Positions 17,353 to 25,686 of a DNA stretch of 32,253 nt are shown here, in pieces. How positions within the stretch are numbered: position 1 is the first letter of the stretch; every line of letters starts with the position of its first letter. This DNA is from an archaeon (GTDB lineage: Archaea; Nanobdellota; Nanobdellia; Pacearchaeales; GW2011-AR1): assembly GCA_030620045.1 (NCBI GenBank), contig JAUXAD010000007.1, positions 1 to 32,253 of the forward strand. The letters run 5' to 3'. Both the position numbers and the translations under genes were made by a program. The notes beneath the pieces are model-generated. The model ran no database searches. It had not been told where the DNA came from and saw only the letters and a list, made by a program, of their open reading frames with translations.

Positions 17353-17702
17353 TGTCAGGAGCATTAATAGCAGTAGGAATCTTTTTTAGTATCATTATAG
17401 GGATTATCTTTGGTTTGTTTCTAATTTTGCTGCAAAAACGCCGCCAGGCAAAAAATGCCATTGGAAAGATCAAAGAACAGAAAATGAAATATAAGATAGG
17501 GGGAAAAGAACATGATCTTGTTGGGAAAATTGACAAGGAGTTAAAAAAGGCTTCTCTTCCTGCTCCTGTCAAAAAACTAGATAAAGAAAAACCTATTAAA
17601 AAACTCAAGAAGAAAGAACCTAAGATTAAAAAGAAAATCAAGAAAAGGAAGTATCTATCCACTCTTAAAGCTTATCAAAAGAAAAAGGGGAAGAAAAAAT
17701 AA
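17352..17702 (+). CDS. TM protein with highly basic tail
   Basis: N-terminal TM then Lys-rich C-terminus KKKEPKIKKKIKKRKY. Confidence 0.7.
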   Translation: MSGALIAVGIFFSIIIGIIFGLFLILLQKRRQAKNAIGKIKEQKMKYKIGGKEHDLVGKIDKELKKASLPAPVKKLDKEKPIKKLKKKEPKIKKKIKKRKYLSTLKAYQKKKGKKK

Positions 17703-17703
17703 A

Positions 17704-17904
17704 ATGGATAAGAGATTAATTAAGAATATTTATTTTTGTCTTGTTCTTCCTGCATTTATTGGGTCTCTTTCTGGCTTAGGGTTGTTTATATTGGTATTTA
17801 ATACTTGGATTCTTGGACTTCCTTTATTAATATTTTCTAGTTGCATGTTAAGTTTTTTTGTTGGTCTCGTAATTAAATCTGTTTATAAATGGGAAAACAA
17901 ATGA
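17704..17904 (+). CDS. Small two-TM protein
   Basis: Hydrophobic ORF, ATGA overlap with next. Confidence 0.6.
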   Translation: MDKRLIKNIYFCLVLPAFIGSLSGLGLFILVFNTWILGLPLLIFSSCMLSFFVGLVIKSVYKWENK

Positions 17905-18173
17905 ACGAGAAAGATTATAACGAAATTAAAAAAGAACTTTTAGAAGACACAACTCTTACCGAGCAAGAAAAAAAGTTAATAGATCTTGACCCAAGAATTA
18001 AGAAAATAATAATTCTCATAGAAAAAAAGATTTTATCAAAAATTAAAAAAGTGATTAAAAAAGACGAGAAATACCAAAAGTCAAAATTAACAGGAAATTT
18101 TGAAAAAGATAAACCTTTTAAATGGAGATTAGAGGGATATAAATATCTTAAACAAGAACTTGGGATAAAATGA
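17901..18173 (+). CDS. Hypothetical charged protein
   Basis: Start at 17901 in ATGA overlap. Confidence 0.6.
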   Translation: MNEKDYNEIKKELLEDTTLTEQEKKLIDLDPRIKKIIILIEKKILSKIKKVIKKDEKYQKSKLTGNFEKDKPFKWRLEGYKYLKQELGIK

Positions 18174-18289
18174 GCAAAGAAAAATTTGATAACATCTGGA
18201 AACCACTTTTTATAGGTTTTATGAGGATGATGACTTTAAATTTTAATCTTTGGTGTAAGCCAACAGATATGGGGTGGAAGAAAAGATAA
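18170..18289 (+). CDS. Small protein (39 aa)
   Basis: ATGA overlap; MSKEKFDNIWKPLFIGFMRMMTLNFNLWCKPTDMGWKKR. Confidence 0.5.
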   Translation: MSKEKFDNIWKPLFIGFMRMMTLNFNLWCKPTDMGWKKR

Positions 18290-18290
18290 G

Positions 18291-18473
18291 ATGGACATTA
18301 AGTTTTTAAGGGTGTATAATGAACCAGGAGATTATTGGGCTTGGTCTATTTTTAAGAGATATGATTTTGAAATTGGGTATGATACAGAAAAGAACTTTGA
18401 ACGCTATGCTAAAGAATTAAGATTAAACATAAAATATCAATTCAATCATAATCATGTTCAGAGAACAAAATGA
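18291..18473 (+). CDS. Hypothetical protein (60 aa)
   Basis: Operon ORF. Confidence 0.5.
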   Translation: MDIKFLRVYNEPGDYWAWSIFKRYDFEIGYDTEKNFERYAKELRLNIKYQFNHNHVQRTK

Positions 18474-18724
18474 AAATTAGCAAAGAAAGACTTATAATTT
18501 ATATTCTCTGTTTCTTACTTTTAACTGTAGGATTCTTAATAACATTAGGATTCAAAGAAGCTAAACAATGTATGGGAAATCCTTTTACTTATGGGGCAGA
18601 TAAAATAGAAACAAAAGAAACAGGAGATCTTCATTGTATTTGTTCTTTCTCAAGTCCAGATTATGCTCCTTTTCGTTTCAATAAAGAAGAAGTTAAAACA
18701 ATGAGTGATTTGCTTTTAGATTGA
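18470..18724 (+). CDS. Single-TM hypothetical protein
   Basis: N-terminal TM; last plus-strand gene before convergence. Confidence 0.6.
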   Translation: MKISKERLIIYILCFLLLTVGFLITLGFKEAKQCMGNPFTYGADKIETKETGDLHCICSFSSPDYAPFRFNKEEVKTMSDLLLD

Positions 18725-18777
18725 GTTGAACATTACATTAACTTTAAAGAAAAAATTGATTGTAGGGCTTCTAAGGG

Positions 18778-18891
18778 CTATTTTTTAAAGGATTTTTTGT
18801 AATTTAAGTATTCACCTACAAACAAGATTAAAAACCCAACTATAACTAATACTAATCCTTCTTTCCATGTTGAAGCTAATTCAAATATCAT
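18778..18891 (-). CDS. Small TM protein (37 aa)
   Basis: MIFELASTWKEGLVLVIVGFLILFVGEYLNYKKSFKK; ATGA-type overlap. Confidence 0.5.
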   Translation of the reverse strand: MIFELASTWKEGLVLVIVGFLILFVGEYLNYKKSFKK

Positions 18892-19082
18892 TTTATCCCA
18901 AGATCCTTTTTCTTTACCTTATTTAATGATAGAATAAATGTTTGTCCAGACAGAAACCCTGAAACAATACAAAGCATACACAAGAAACTATAATTATTTT
19001 CTATGCCATATATAAAAAATGCCATAGAACACCATAAAGCAAGAATAGATACGACACAAATAATAATATTCTTGGCTTTCAT
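18888..19082 (-). CDS. Small two-TM protein
   Basis: Hydrophobic ORF in minus operon. Confidence 0.6.
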   Translation of the reverse strand: MKAKNIIICVVSILALWCSMAFFIYGIENNYSFLCMLCIVSGFLSGQTFILSLNKVKKKDLGIK

Positions 19083-19330
19083 ATCCCTGCCTCGTTGTAT
19101 AATTTAATTGCATTTTCTAAATCAACCATCTTCTTACTCAAAGGTATTAATTGATAAGTGAGCCATCTTTGTTGTCTTCCTTTCATCTTTCTCAAAAACT
19201 CCAAAAATCTCTGGCAGGTTGCTTTGTGTGTTTTACAAATACCAAATATAGCGGTATTCATTGGAGTCATCTTTTGAAAACTGATTTTTCTCTCAATATT
19301 CTCTTGTGCAATTTGGGTTTCTGTTTTCAT
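19079..19330 (-). CDS. Hypothetical protein (83 aa)
   Basis: Overlaps both neighbours by 4 nt. Confidence 0.6.
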   Translation of the reverse strand: MKTETQIAQENIERKISFQKMTPMNTAIFGICKTHKATCQRFLEFLRKMKGRQQRWLTYQLIPLSKKMVDLENAIKLYNEAGI

Positions 19331-19491
19331 TTATCCTCCATAAGAAAAGCTGAAAATAATATTAATATAAAACCAACAATATTCCAAACTGCCTTTATTG
19401 ATGATACAAAAAGAACTATTCCAATTAAAAAAATAAACCTTCTATTAAAATACTCTTTTGCGATTTGTGTTTTCTGTTTCTCCATTTTCAT
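19327..19491 (-). CDS. Small TM protein (54 aa)
   Basis: MKMEKQKTQIAKEYFNRRFIFLIGIVLFVSSIKAVWNIVGFILILFSAFLMEDK; ATGA overlaps. Confidence 0.55.
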   Translation of the reverse strand: MKMEKQKTQIAKEYFNRRFIFLIGIVLFVSSIKAVWNIVGFILILFSAFLMEDK

Positions 19492-19766
19492 TCAAGCACC
19501 TCGCAGTTTTTAGGCACTTCTTTATTAAAATATAATTCTGTATTCCAACACACCTGAATCTTGTCAAAATAATAACAACATACTCTTTGCATTTTATCAA
19601 TTTCAGGAACTTTCTCTTGTTGGATTTGTTGTTTTAATTCAACTATCTGATTTTGAAAAGCAATCACTATAATACCAACAACCATAAAAAAGATAAAAAA
19701 CCCAATAGCTAGGATTCTCCAAAATAATCTTTCTTTTTCAAGTTCTTTATATGTTTTTCTTTTCAT
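19488..19766 (-). CDS. Single-TM protein with Cys-containing ectodomain
   Basis: KTYKELEKERLFWR...TM; paralogous start to 19763..20119. Confidence 0.65.
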   Translation of the reverse strand: MKRKTYKELEKERLFWRILAIGFFIFFMVVGIIVIAFQNQIVELKQQIQQEKVPEIDKMQRVCCYYFDKIQVCWNTELYFNKEVPKNCEVLE

Positions 19767-20119
19767 TTACAATACCTCCAATCTGCTGTTAAATTAGAAG
19801 GACTTGGTTCACTCCAATCAATACAAGTTCTAGCAACCCTTCCATACCCTTCACAAACATAATATACTGTATTAAAATCTGTAAAACCCAAAATTCCTTT
19901 TCCTGTATATCCTTCTCTAACACAATTAGGCAACTCTTCAATATTATATTTCTCACAATGTTGAGTCATAGGCGGATTTGACTCACAATTAACTTTAACA
20001 AAATTATTATAAAAATAAAAAATAAGAAACCACGAACCAAATACTAATAAGAATACCAATATCAGAACTCCTATCGGAGATCTTTTTTTCTCTTTTTCAA
20101 GTTCTTTTCGTGTTTTCAT
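19763..20119 (-). CDS. Single-TM protein with Cys-rich ectodomain
   Basis: TM followed by paired Cys residues. Confidence 0.65.
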   Translation of the reverse strand: MKTRKELEKEKKRSPIGVLILVFLLVFGSWFLIFYFYNNFVKVNCESNPPMTQHCEKYNIEELPNCVREGYTGKGILGFTDFNTVYYVCEGYGRVARTCIDWSEPSPSNLTADWRYCK

Positions 20120-20364
20120 TCTCTAATTAAAAAAAACTCTCTTACCCCCTTTTCATTACTCCATTCCCAATCAATATCATATCTTTGATAATAACCATTT
20201 TCTTTTATTAGACAATCTCTAAAATCATACTTTCCACCAACATCTTCACAAAGTAATTCCATTTGTTTAGCAATTTTATCTTCATCAATAAGACACCACA
20301 CAATTAATACAACAAATATCAATATAGCTGCTATAAGAAGAATAGCACCCCAATGAATCTTCAT
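20116..20364 (-). CDS. Single-TM protein with Cys-containing ectodomain
   Basis: MKIHWGAILLIAAILIFVVLIVWCL...; start inferred at 20364 from ATGA overlap. Confidence 0.6.
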   Translation of the reverse strand: MKIHWGAILLIAAILIFVVLIVWCLIDEDKIAKQMELLCEDVGGKYDFRDCLIKENGYYQRYDIDWEWSNEKGVREFFLIRE

Positions 20365-20600
20365 TCTATCACCCAAGAACTACAAGGCTCATCCAATTTA
20401 GGTAAAGGAAGATCAGGATTTAATTCTAAAATAATCTCTTGCTGAATTAAGGCAAATTCACAAAAATTTAACATTTGATCTCTATAATAATCTATTTGAG
20501 ATGATAAATGATATACAAATAATCCTAAAAATAATAGAATTACTATTGATATGAATATCCAAAAACCTTTTCTTTGTGTTAATTTTTTCTTTTCTCTCAT
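20361..20600 (-). CDS. Single-TM small protein
   Basis: Operon ORF. Confidence 0.6.
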   Translation of the reverse strand: MREKKKLTQRKGFWIFISIVILLFLGLFVYHLSSQIDYYRDQMLNFCEFALIQQEIILELNPDLPLPKLDEPCSSWVIE

Positions 20601-20734
20601 TTTAATATACTATGCAAAACAACTGCACCGATTCCTATAAGCCCCATTATTAAAAGTGCTATTGAATGTTCTATAATTTTCCTTCTTCTTTCTTTCATTT
20701 CTTGTATATGTTGATTAAGATTTTCTACTATCAT
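20597..20734 (-). CDS. Small TM protein (45 aa)
   Basis: MIVENLNQHIQEMKERRRKIIEHSIALLIMGLIGIGAVVLHSILK; ATGA overlaps on both sides. Confidence 0.55.
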   Translation of the reverse strand: MIVENLNQHIQEMKERRRKIIEHSIALLIMGLIGIGAVVLHSILK

Positions 20735-21000
20735 TTCCCTTTACTCCTTTTCTTAGGTTTTGGTTGTTCCTTAAAATATGCTTTTCCAACCATAAAAACA
20801 ATTGTATAAACAAGAATAATTATTACTATTAAGTATATAGAAGTTTGTGAAGCATCATGGATTTCTTGATTATATCCCACATCAATTATTAATAGACAAT
20901 TAACTCCAAGGATCAAAAAAATGAAGAATAGGGCAACTAACCAAACTAGTGGAAATTTATTTCCCATTCTCTCAAATTTTTTATATATTTGTGTTTTCAT
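20731..21000 (-). CDS. Two-TM protein
   Basis: Operon ORF. Confidence 0.6.
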   Translation of the reverse strand: MKTQIYKKFERMGNKFPLVWLVALFFIFLILGVNCLLIIDVGYNQEIHDASQTSIYLIVIIILVYTIVFMVGKAYFKEQPKPKKRSKGK

Positions 21001-21281
21001 TTCTTCTTCCTCCTAACAGCACTTAAAATTTCTTCCTTTGCTTTCTGTATCTTTTCTTTATGAATCCCATATAATTTAAGAAGATATGCTAGACCAGCAA
21101 ATATTCCAAAGATTAGCAAGACCCACCCTATTACTTTAAATAAAACCATGTTTATTGGTGCAGCTACTAATGAGAATCCAACCACTAGAGGAATGAAAAT
21201 TGTCTTTAACCACATTTCTAATTCGTCTTGTTTCTTCTTTCTCTTAGCCATTTCTTCTTTTTCTTGTTTTTTGTCTGTCAT
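20997..21281 (-). CDS. Two-TM protein
   Basis: Operon ORF. Confidence 0.6.
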   Translation of the reverse strand: MTDKKQEKEEMAKRKKKQDELEMWLKTIFIPLVVGFSLVAAPINMVLFKVIGWVLLIFGIFAGLAYLLKLYGIHKEKIQKAKEEILSAVRRKKK

Positions 21282-21403
21282 TTAAATACTCCCATTAGAT
21301 TTAATACTAGAAAAATGAAAAAAATTACCACGACACAAAGAGCAGCTACTGAAATAATATTCCGCCATTTTTCCAACCACCTGGCTGTTTCTGTCTCTAT
21401 CAT
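21278..21403 (-). CDS. Small TM protein (41 aa), paralog 1
   Basis: MIETETARWLEKWRNIISVAALCVVVIFFIFLVLNLMGVFK; near-copy at 21644..21769. Confidence 0.6.
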   Translation of the reverse strand: MIETETARWLEKWRNIISVAALCVVVIFFIFLVLNLMGVFK

Positions 21404-21525
21404 TTTAAAAGTTTTATAACCTCAAATATTATTATAGGTGTCCAAAGTATTATTAAAAAAATAAGCATAGCAATCAAAATTGGAATAGACTGTCTATTTA
21501 TTCCCTTACCATATTCATCTTTCAT
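21400..21525 (-). CDS. Small TM protein (41 aa)
   Basis: MKDEYGKGINRQSIPILIAMLIFLIILWTPIIIFEVIKLLK. Confidence 0.5.
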   Translation of the reverse strand: MKDEYGKGINRQSIPILIAMLIFLIILWTPIIIFEVIKLLK

Positions 21526-21647
21526 TTCTCCCTCCAATCTCTAGATTTACATTTAGGACATTCTTTAATTTCTTCTGGTTTTTTCCTTGGAATCCAAGAA
21601 TAAGAACATTTTTTACACTTCAACTTTACTTCTTGTTTTTCTGTCAT
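21522..21647 (-). CDS. Small Zn-ribbon protein (41 aa)
   Basis: MTEKQEVKLKCKKCSYSWIPRKKPEEIKECPKCKSRDWREK. Confidence 0.65.
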   Translation of the reverse strand: MTEKQEVKLKCKKCSYSWIPRKKPEEIKECPKCKSRDWREK

Positions 21648-21769
21648 TTAAATACTCCTATCAGATTTAATACTAGATAAGTGAAAATAATTGCCACGAA
21701 CCAAAGAGCAGCTACTGAAATAATATCGCTCCAATTTTTTAACCATTCCTTTATTCTTATCTTCATCAT
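21644..21769 (-). CDS. Small TM protein (41 aa), paralog 2
   Basis: MMKIRIKEWLKNWSDIISVAALWFVAIIFTYLVLNLIGVFK. Confidence 0.6.
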   Translation of the reverse strand: MMKIRIKEWLKNWSDIISVAALWFVAIIFTYLVLNLIGVFK

Positions 21770-21774
21770 TTTAA

Positions 21775-21806
21775 TTAAAAAAGAAAAGGGTGAAACCCAC
21801 CCTCTT
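21775..21806 (-). terminator. Hairpin + poly-T terminator candidate downstream of integrase
   Basis: On the minus strand GGGTGGGTTTCACCC is followed by TTTTCTTTTTT. Confidence 0.4.
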
Positions 21807-21954
21807 AAAAGAATTTACTTTGGCAAGATCTATATAATGTCTTGCGAACAACCTCTGAAACCATTGTCTTATTTCCATACTCATAATAGTAGTAATCATA
21901 GTATATAAACTTATCTGTTTCCCAATATTCTAAACTATCACTAATAAGTAGTTA

Positions 21955-23244
21955 TCAATAATCAATCAACTTAGAATAATCTTCTTCTATATCTTTCTGT
22001 ACAATATGAGAATACATCTGTGTGGTAGAAATATTCTTATGCCCTAGCAACCATTGAACCCTCTCTATCTTAACGCCCTTATTTAACAAATGTGTAGCAA
22101 AACTATGTCTAAGCGTATGGGGGTGGATATGCTTGTTTAGAGCCTTCTGGCTGCACGATTTTAATAAATAACCCCATCTCCTAGCCCCTATTTTAAACAA
22201 GGATATTTTAGGGTCTGGGTTGTCTTTTACAGCAACTTCCCTTATCCACCCCTCAATTCTATACATAAGCTTTGAGGGAACTATCACGATTCTTTCTTTA
22301 TCCCCTTTTTCAATAACTCTTAGTTTTCCTATCTTCTTTCCTGTAGAATCCCACTCATCCCAGTTAAAACTATGTGGTCTAATATTTATCAAGCCCCCAA
22401 GCCTCAAGCCACAATAAAAACTTAACAAGAGCATTATCTTATCTCTTTCCCTCTCAAAGCATTTCTCCATTTTCCACACCTCTATTTCCATAATAAAGTC
22501 TGGAATCCTGCTTGACTTTCCACCAGTCTCTCTAGGAATAATAATGGATCTCACATTAGCAATTATTTCTTTATCATAACCATCCTCATTTGTTAGAATA
22601 AAAGTCCTATAATTATTTATGAAAGCTTTAACTATTGAATTATACTTATGTTTTTTTAAGAAGGGATCAACTTTCTTTTGATTCATATTCTGTGCTGATC
22701 TAAATTTATCATAATAGAATAAGTAATTCATAACAGATTGATATGTAAGCTTCTTGGCTTCAAGCCAATCTATGAATCTCTTTCTTTCCTCAAAGTCAAC
22801 TTCTCCAATAATTTTTCTTTGATCTTTATGGAGTCTTCTCTCAACTGCTATTTTCTTTGCATCTTCTTTTGTTTTAATTTTATCATGTTTGATACATAAT
22901 GTTTGAATATTTTTTTCATCCCACTCATCTCCTCCAAGGGCAATCGGTATAATATGGTCGGCGACTAATTCTGGAGGATAAGCAGATGCATTGGATTTAA
23001 AACCACAACCATTTATTACACAAGTATAATTATCTCTCTTTAATATTTTCTCTCTTAATACTTGCCAACTTGTAAATTCCCTTATATCTTCCCAACCATG
23101 TTCCTTACAATAATTTCTTAATTTATCAGATTTTTTATATTTCTCTCTTAGATTATTACAAGTTGGAACTAAGCATAATAGATTACCTTTCTTATTTTTT
23201 CTTTCTCCTATAAATCTTGAACCTTCTCTTTGTTTCATTTCCAT
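21955..23244 (-). CDS. HNH-domain + tyrosine recombinase fusion (integrase)
   Basis: N-terminal CVINGCGF...VADHIIPIALGGDEWDEKNIQTLCIKHDKIK (HNH); C-terminal GLRLGGLINI, HTLRHSFATHLL, LLGHKNISTTQMYSH (R..HxxR..H..Y). Confidence 0.9.
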   Translation of the reverse strand: MEMKQREGSRFIGERKNKKGNLLCLVPTCNNLREKYKKSDKLRNYCKEHGWEDIREFTSWQVLREKILKRDNYTCVINGCGFKSNASAYPPELVADHIIPIALGGDEWDEKNIQTLCIKHDKIKTKEDAKKIAVERRLHKDQRKIIGEVDFEERKRFIDWLEAKKLTYQSVMNYLFYYDKFRSAQNMNQKKVDPFLKKHKYNSIVKAFINNYRTFILTNEDGYDKEIIANVRSIIIPRETGGKSSRIPDFIMEIEVWKMEKCFERERDKIMLLLSFYCGLRLGGLINIRPHSFNWDEWDSTGKKIGKLRVIEKGDKERIVIVPSKLMYRIEGWIREVAVKDNPDPKISLFKIGARRWGYLLKSCSQKALNKHIHPHTLRHSFATHLLNKGVKIERVQWLLGHKNISTTQMYSHIVQKDIEEDYSKLIDY

Positions 23245-23245
23245 T

Positions 23246-23416
23246 CTATATGAACCTCAACACAATAGCCAGAGCAATCCCAACTAAGACAACAAATATT
23301 AAAATTTTGAATACAATTCTAAAGAACTTCACTTTCTTAAATACCCCAAAATATAATGCTGCAAGTAAATATAAGAGAACAACTATGATGATTATTTCTT
23401 TTATTGGTATAGGCAT
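23246..23416 (-). CDS. Small two-TM protein (56 aa)
   Basis: MPIPIKEIIIIVVLLYLLAALYFGVFKKVKFFRIVFKILIFVVLVGIALAIVLRFI. Confidence 0.55.
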   Translation of the reverse strand: MPIPIKEIIIIVVLLYLLAALYFGVFKKVKFFRIVFKILIFVVLVGIALAIVLRFI

Positions 23417-23424
23417 TTTATCAT

Positions 23425-23859
23425 TTAGTTAGCAATCCTAAGACCATATTCTTGTTGGTGTTGTAAAATCTTAATAGGATCTCTAGGTATTATTTTTATT
23501 ATTTTGAACTTAGAAGGAAGTATTCTTATAGCTGATTCTTCTTCTTGCACTTCTTCTTCCTGGAAGAACCCTTCTTTAAACTGCTTTGCTATCCTCTTAT
23601 CAACTAGATAAACAAAACCATCTTGATCTCTTATAGTTTCAAATTCTATTTTAGGCTTGATAAGTTGTATGTCGTTAGGTCTGTTGCTTGTATGTCGCTG
23701 TGTATGTCGTTTTTGTATGTCGTTTTTATTAAGGAAAAAGGCTCTACATTTATCTAATATCCTTTTATATCTACACTTAGGACAGCATATAAATCTCTTA
23801 TTTTTCCCTCTATAAAACCATATATAAAGACACTTTTTATTATAACATTTAACTTCCAT
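23425..23859 (-). CDS. Zn-ribbon protein (144 aa), possible DNA-binding regulator
   Basis: MEVKCYNKKCLYIWFYRGKNKRFICCPKCRYKRIL; repeats within and upstream of the gene. Confidence 0.7.
   Translation of the reverse strand: MEVKCYNKKCLYIWFYRGKNKRFICCPKCRYKRILDKCRAFFLNKNDIQKRHTQRHTSNRPNDIQLIKPKIEFETIRDQDGFVYLVDKRIAKQFKEGFFQEEEVQEEESAIRILPSKFKIIKIIPRDPIKILQHQQEYGLRIAN
23667..23723. repeat. TATGTCG repeat cluster inside 144-aa gene
   Basis: TATGTCG at 23668, 23691, 23703, 23716; first unit GTATGTCGTTAGGTCTGTTGCTTG. Confidence 0.7.
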
Positions 23860-23895
23860 TTACAATATTAAACGAACATATCTTTATAAATATAT

Positions 23896-23943
23896 GTATG
23901 TCGTTAGGTCTGTCGTTGTGTATGTCGTTAGGTCTGTCGTTTT
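23896..23943. repeat. Tandem 24-bp repeat GTATGTCGTTAGGTCTGTCGTT(GT/TT) upstream of 144-aa gene
   Basis: Two adjacent near-perfect copies, 23896-23919 and 23920-23943. Confidence 0.8.
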
Positions 23944-24088
23944 TACTATCTATTTTACTCCATATATTAAAGGAAAAGCACAGAAGAACCCAAAAGAAAC
24001 AAGTATTGATTCAAGAAAGCTGGGGTAATAAAAAAGATGATCAATTTTTTTCTAAGTCTATTCAACTAATACCCCTTAAACGAACTTA

Positions 24089-25012
24089 CTAAGGGCGATA
24101 ACCAAATCTATCATTTAGACCCTTATCATTATTATGGACAACCTTCTTAACTGGTTTTGCTAAAAAATGGCTTAGTGTGTCTTTAATTCCCAAATCTGTG
24201 AGTCTTATATTGAGCATAGTACATACACTACTATACTTCAATCCATTAACTAAACAGATTTCTTGCAGAGTTTCTTTTGTTATATCTCCATTTTTTAATC
24301 TATCTATTAGCTTATCATAAAATCCTCCCCCCTCTTCACCAGCCTTCATCTCTTCTACATAGACTGCCTTTCTCTTAGTTACTTTAATCTCTTCATAAAG
24401 TTCTCTTTGCTTTGGTGTTAAGTCTCCAAACTTTATATAGCCTCTAAAAGTTGTAAGCCTATTATATTTAGGATGATAGTTTGGATTCTTTTGTTTTGCT
24501 CTAGCCCATCCTTCTTCTACTTTCCTATTATATTTAACATCCCAACAATCATCAGAATATAAAATTCCCTCGTTAGAAATATGGACGACACCTAACCCCC
24601 TCTCAATGACATGAATATGTATTTTTACTAAGTCTCTAAGATCTTTATCTAAGCTATAAAAACTTGGGATAGCCATAGCATAAATATTAAAATTATCTCT
24701 ATACATATTAAGCATTTGTATAAGGAGTTGTTGATCCTCTTCAAAGAACTTTCTTTTATATCCTGTCCTTATTGCTTCATCATCAAAGAGACAACCAAAT
24801 TTAGTTTCTTCTAAAAGTTTCATTACATTCTTTCTTGAATAAACCTGATGTTTCCAAGGTTTGAATACTGGGAATCTAGAAAAGAATTTGTAAATCAAAG
24901 TTGACTTTCCATCCCCTCTTGCACCACTAACAACAATAATAACATCAAATTTATTTTTCTGTCTTTCCTTAGCTATTTCAACCAAATCTTTTATAGACCA
25001 AATTATTCTCAT
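24089..25012 (-). CDS. P-loop ATPase (viral packaging/morphogenesis-like)
   Basis: VIIVVSGARGDGKSTLIYKFF Walker A; FGCLFDDEA Walker B-like. Confidence 0.75.
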   Translation of the reverse strand: MRIIWSIKDLVEIAKERQKNKFDVIIVVSGARGDGKSTLIYKFFSRFPVFKPWKHQVYSRKNVMKLLEETKFGCLFDDEAIRTGYKRKFFEEDQQLLIQMLNMYRDNFNIYAMAIPSFYSLDKDLRDLVKIHIHVIERGLGVVHISNEGILYSDDCWDVKYNRKVEEGWARAKQKNPNYHPKYNRLTTFRGYIKFGDLTPKQRELYEEIKVTKRKAVYVEEMKAGEEGGGFYDKLIDRLKNGDITKETLQEICLVNGLKYSSVCTMLNIRLTDLGIKDTLSHFLAKPVKKVVHNNDKGLNDRFGYRP

Positions 25013-25019
25013 TCTCTTT

Positions 25020-25562
25020 TTATCCTTTCGTTTTTAATGCATCCGCAATTTGTTTCTTTGCCTTAGCAGGATCAAAATCTTCCCTATGTGTGAAAATTAA
25101 ATCATATCTATTTAATGGCTCATTTATTTCTGATTTGATTTCAGTTACTCTTTCAAGAGCAGGATTATATTCTTTCTCAACTAATTTAAGTTCTTGTGTT
25201 TTATTTTTTTGATTAATTTTATAAACGAATAAAGTTGGAAGAATTTTCCAATATCGTTTTAATTCCTTTTTAAGATTTATCAATGTTTCTTTATGAGTTC
25301 CCTTAACAGCAAATTTTGAATTATCAATTACCATTATCAAAGCCTTAATTAATCTTTTGAATCCTCTTATTTTTAAAACACCAAGAGGAATATCCACGCT
25401 TAACTCGTCTATTAACTCTGAAAAACCAAAAGTAGCAATTATTTCATATTCATCTGCCAAATATAACTGTTTCATTATTTTTAATCTTGCATAATCAGAA
25501 GCAACATTCCAATTCCCATAATCAGACATAATTTTTTCGTCTATAAAAGTTCCTTTTGGCAT
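25020..25562 (-). CDS. Hypothetical protein (180 aa)
   Basis: Intact ORF upstream of ATPase gene. Confidence 0.75.
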   Translation of the reverse strand: MPKGTFIDEKIMSDYGNWNVASDYARLKIMKQLYLADEYEIIATFGFSELIDELSVDIPLGVLKIRGFKRLIKALIMVIDNSKFAVKGTHKETLINLKKELKRYWKILPTLFVYKINQKNKTQELKLVEKEYNPALERVTEIKSEINEPLNRYDLIFTHREDFDPAKAKKQIADALKTKG

Positions 25563-25573
25563 AATTTATCTTT

Positions 25574-25592
25574 GTTAACAAAATTTATAAAT
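25574..25592. promoter_or_regulatory. GTTAACA + TTTATAAAT promoter element in divergent intergenic region
   Basis: GTTAACAAAATTTATAAAT; same motif pair as coat-gene promoters. Confidence 0.45.
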
Positions 25593-25686
25593 TTATCTAT
25601 TTTATAGAATTTTCAGGAATATTTATAAAGATTGTTTTTCTTAGTGATATATAAAAAAAGATGGTAAATTCTAATAACAAATAAAA

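Noticed and set aside
21681-21908. Plus-strand 75-aa ORF
   Set aside because: Overlaps the minus-strand small TM gene and the integrase terminator; no coding support.
23667-23943. CRISPR array
   Set aside because: Repeat units are tandem or nearly so with no spacer-length unique sequences, and no cas genes are visible.
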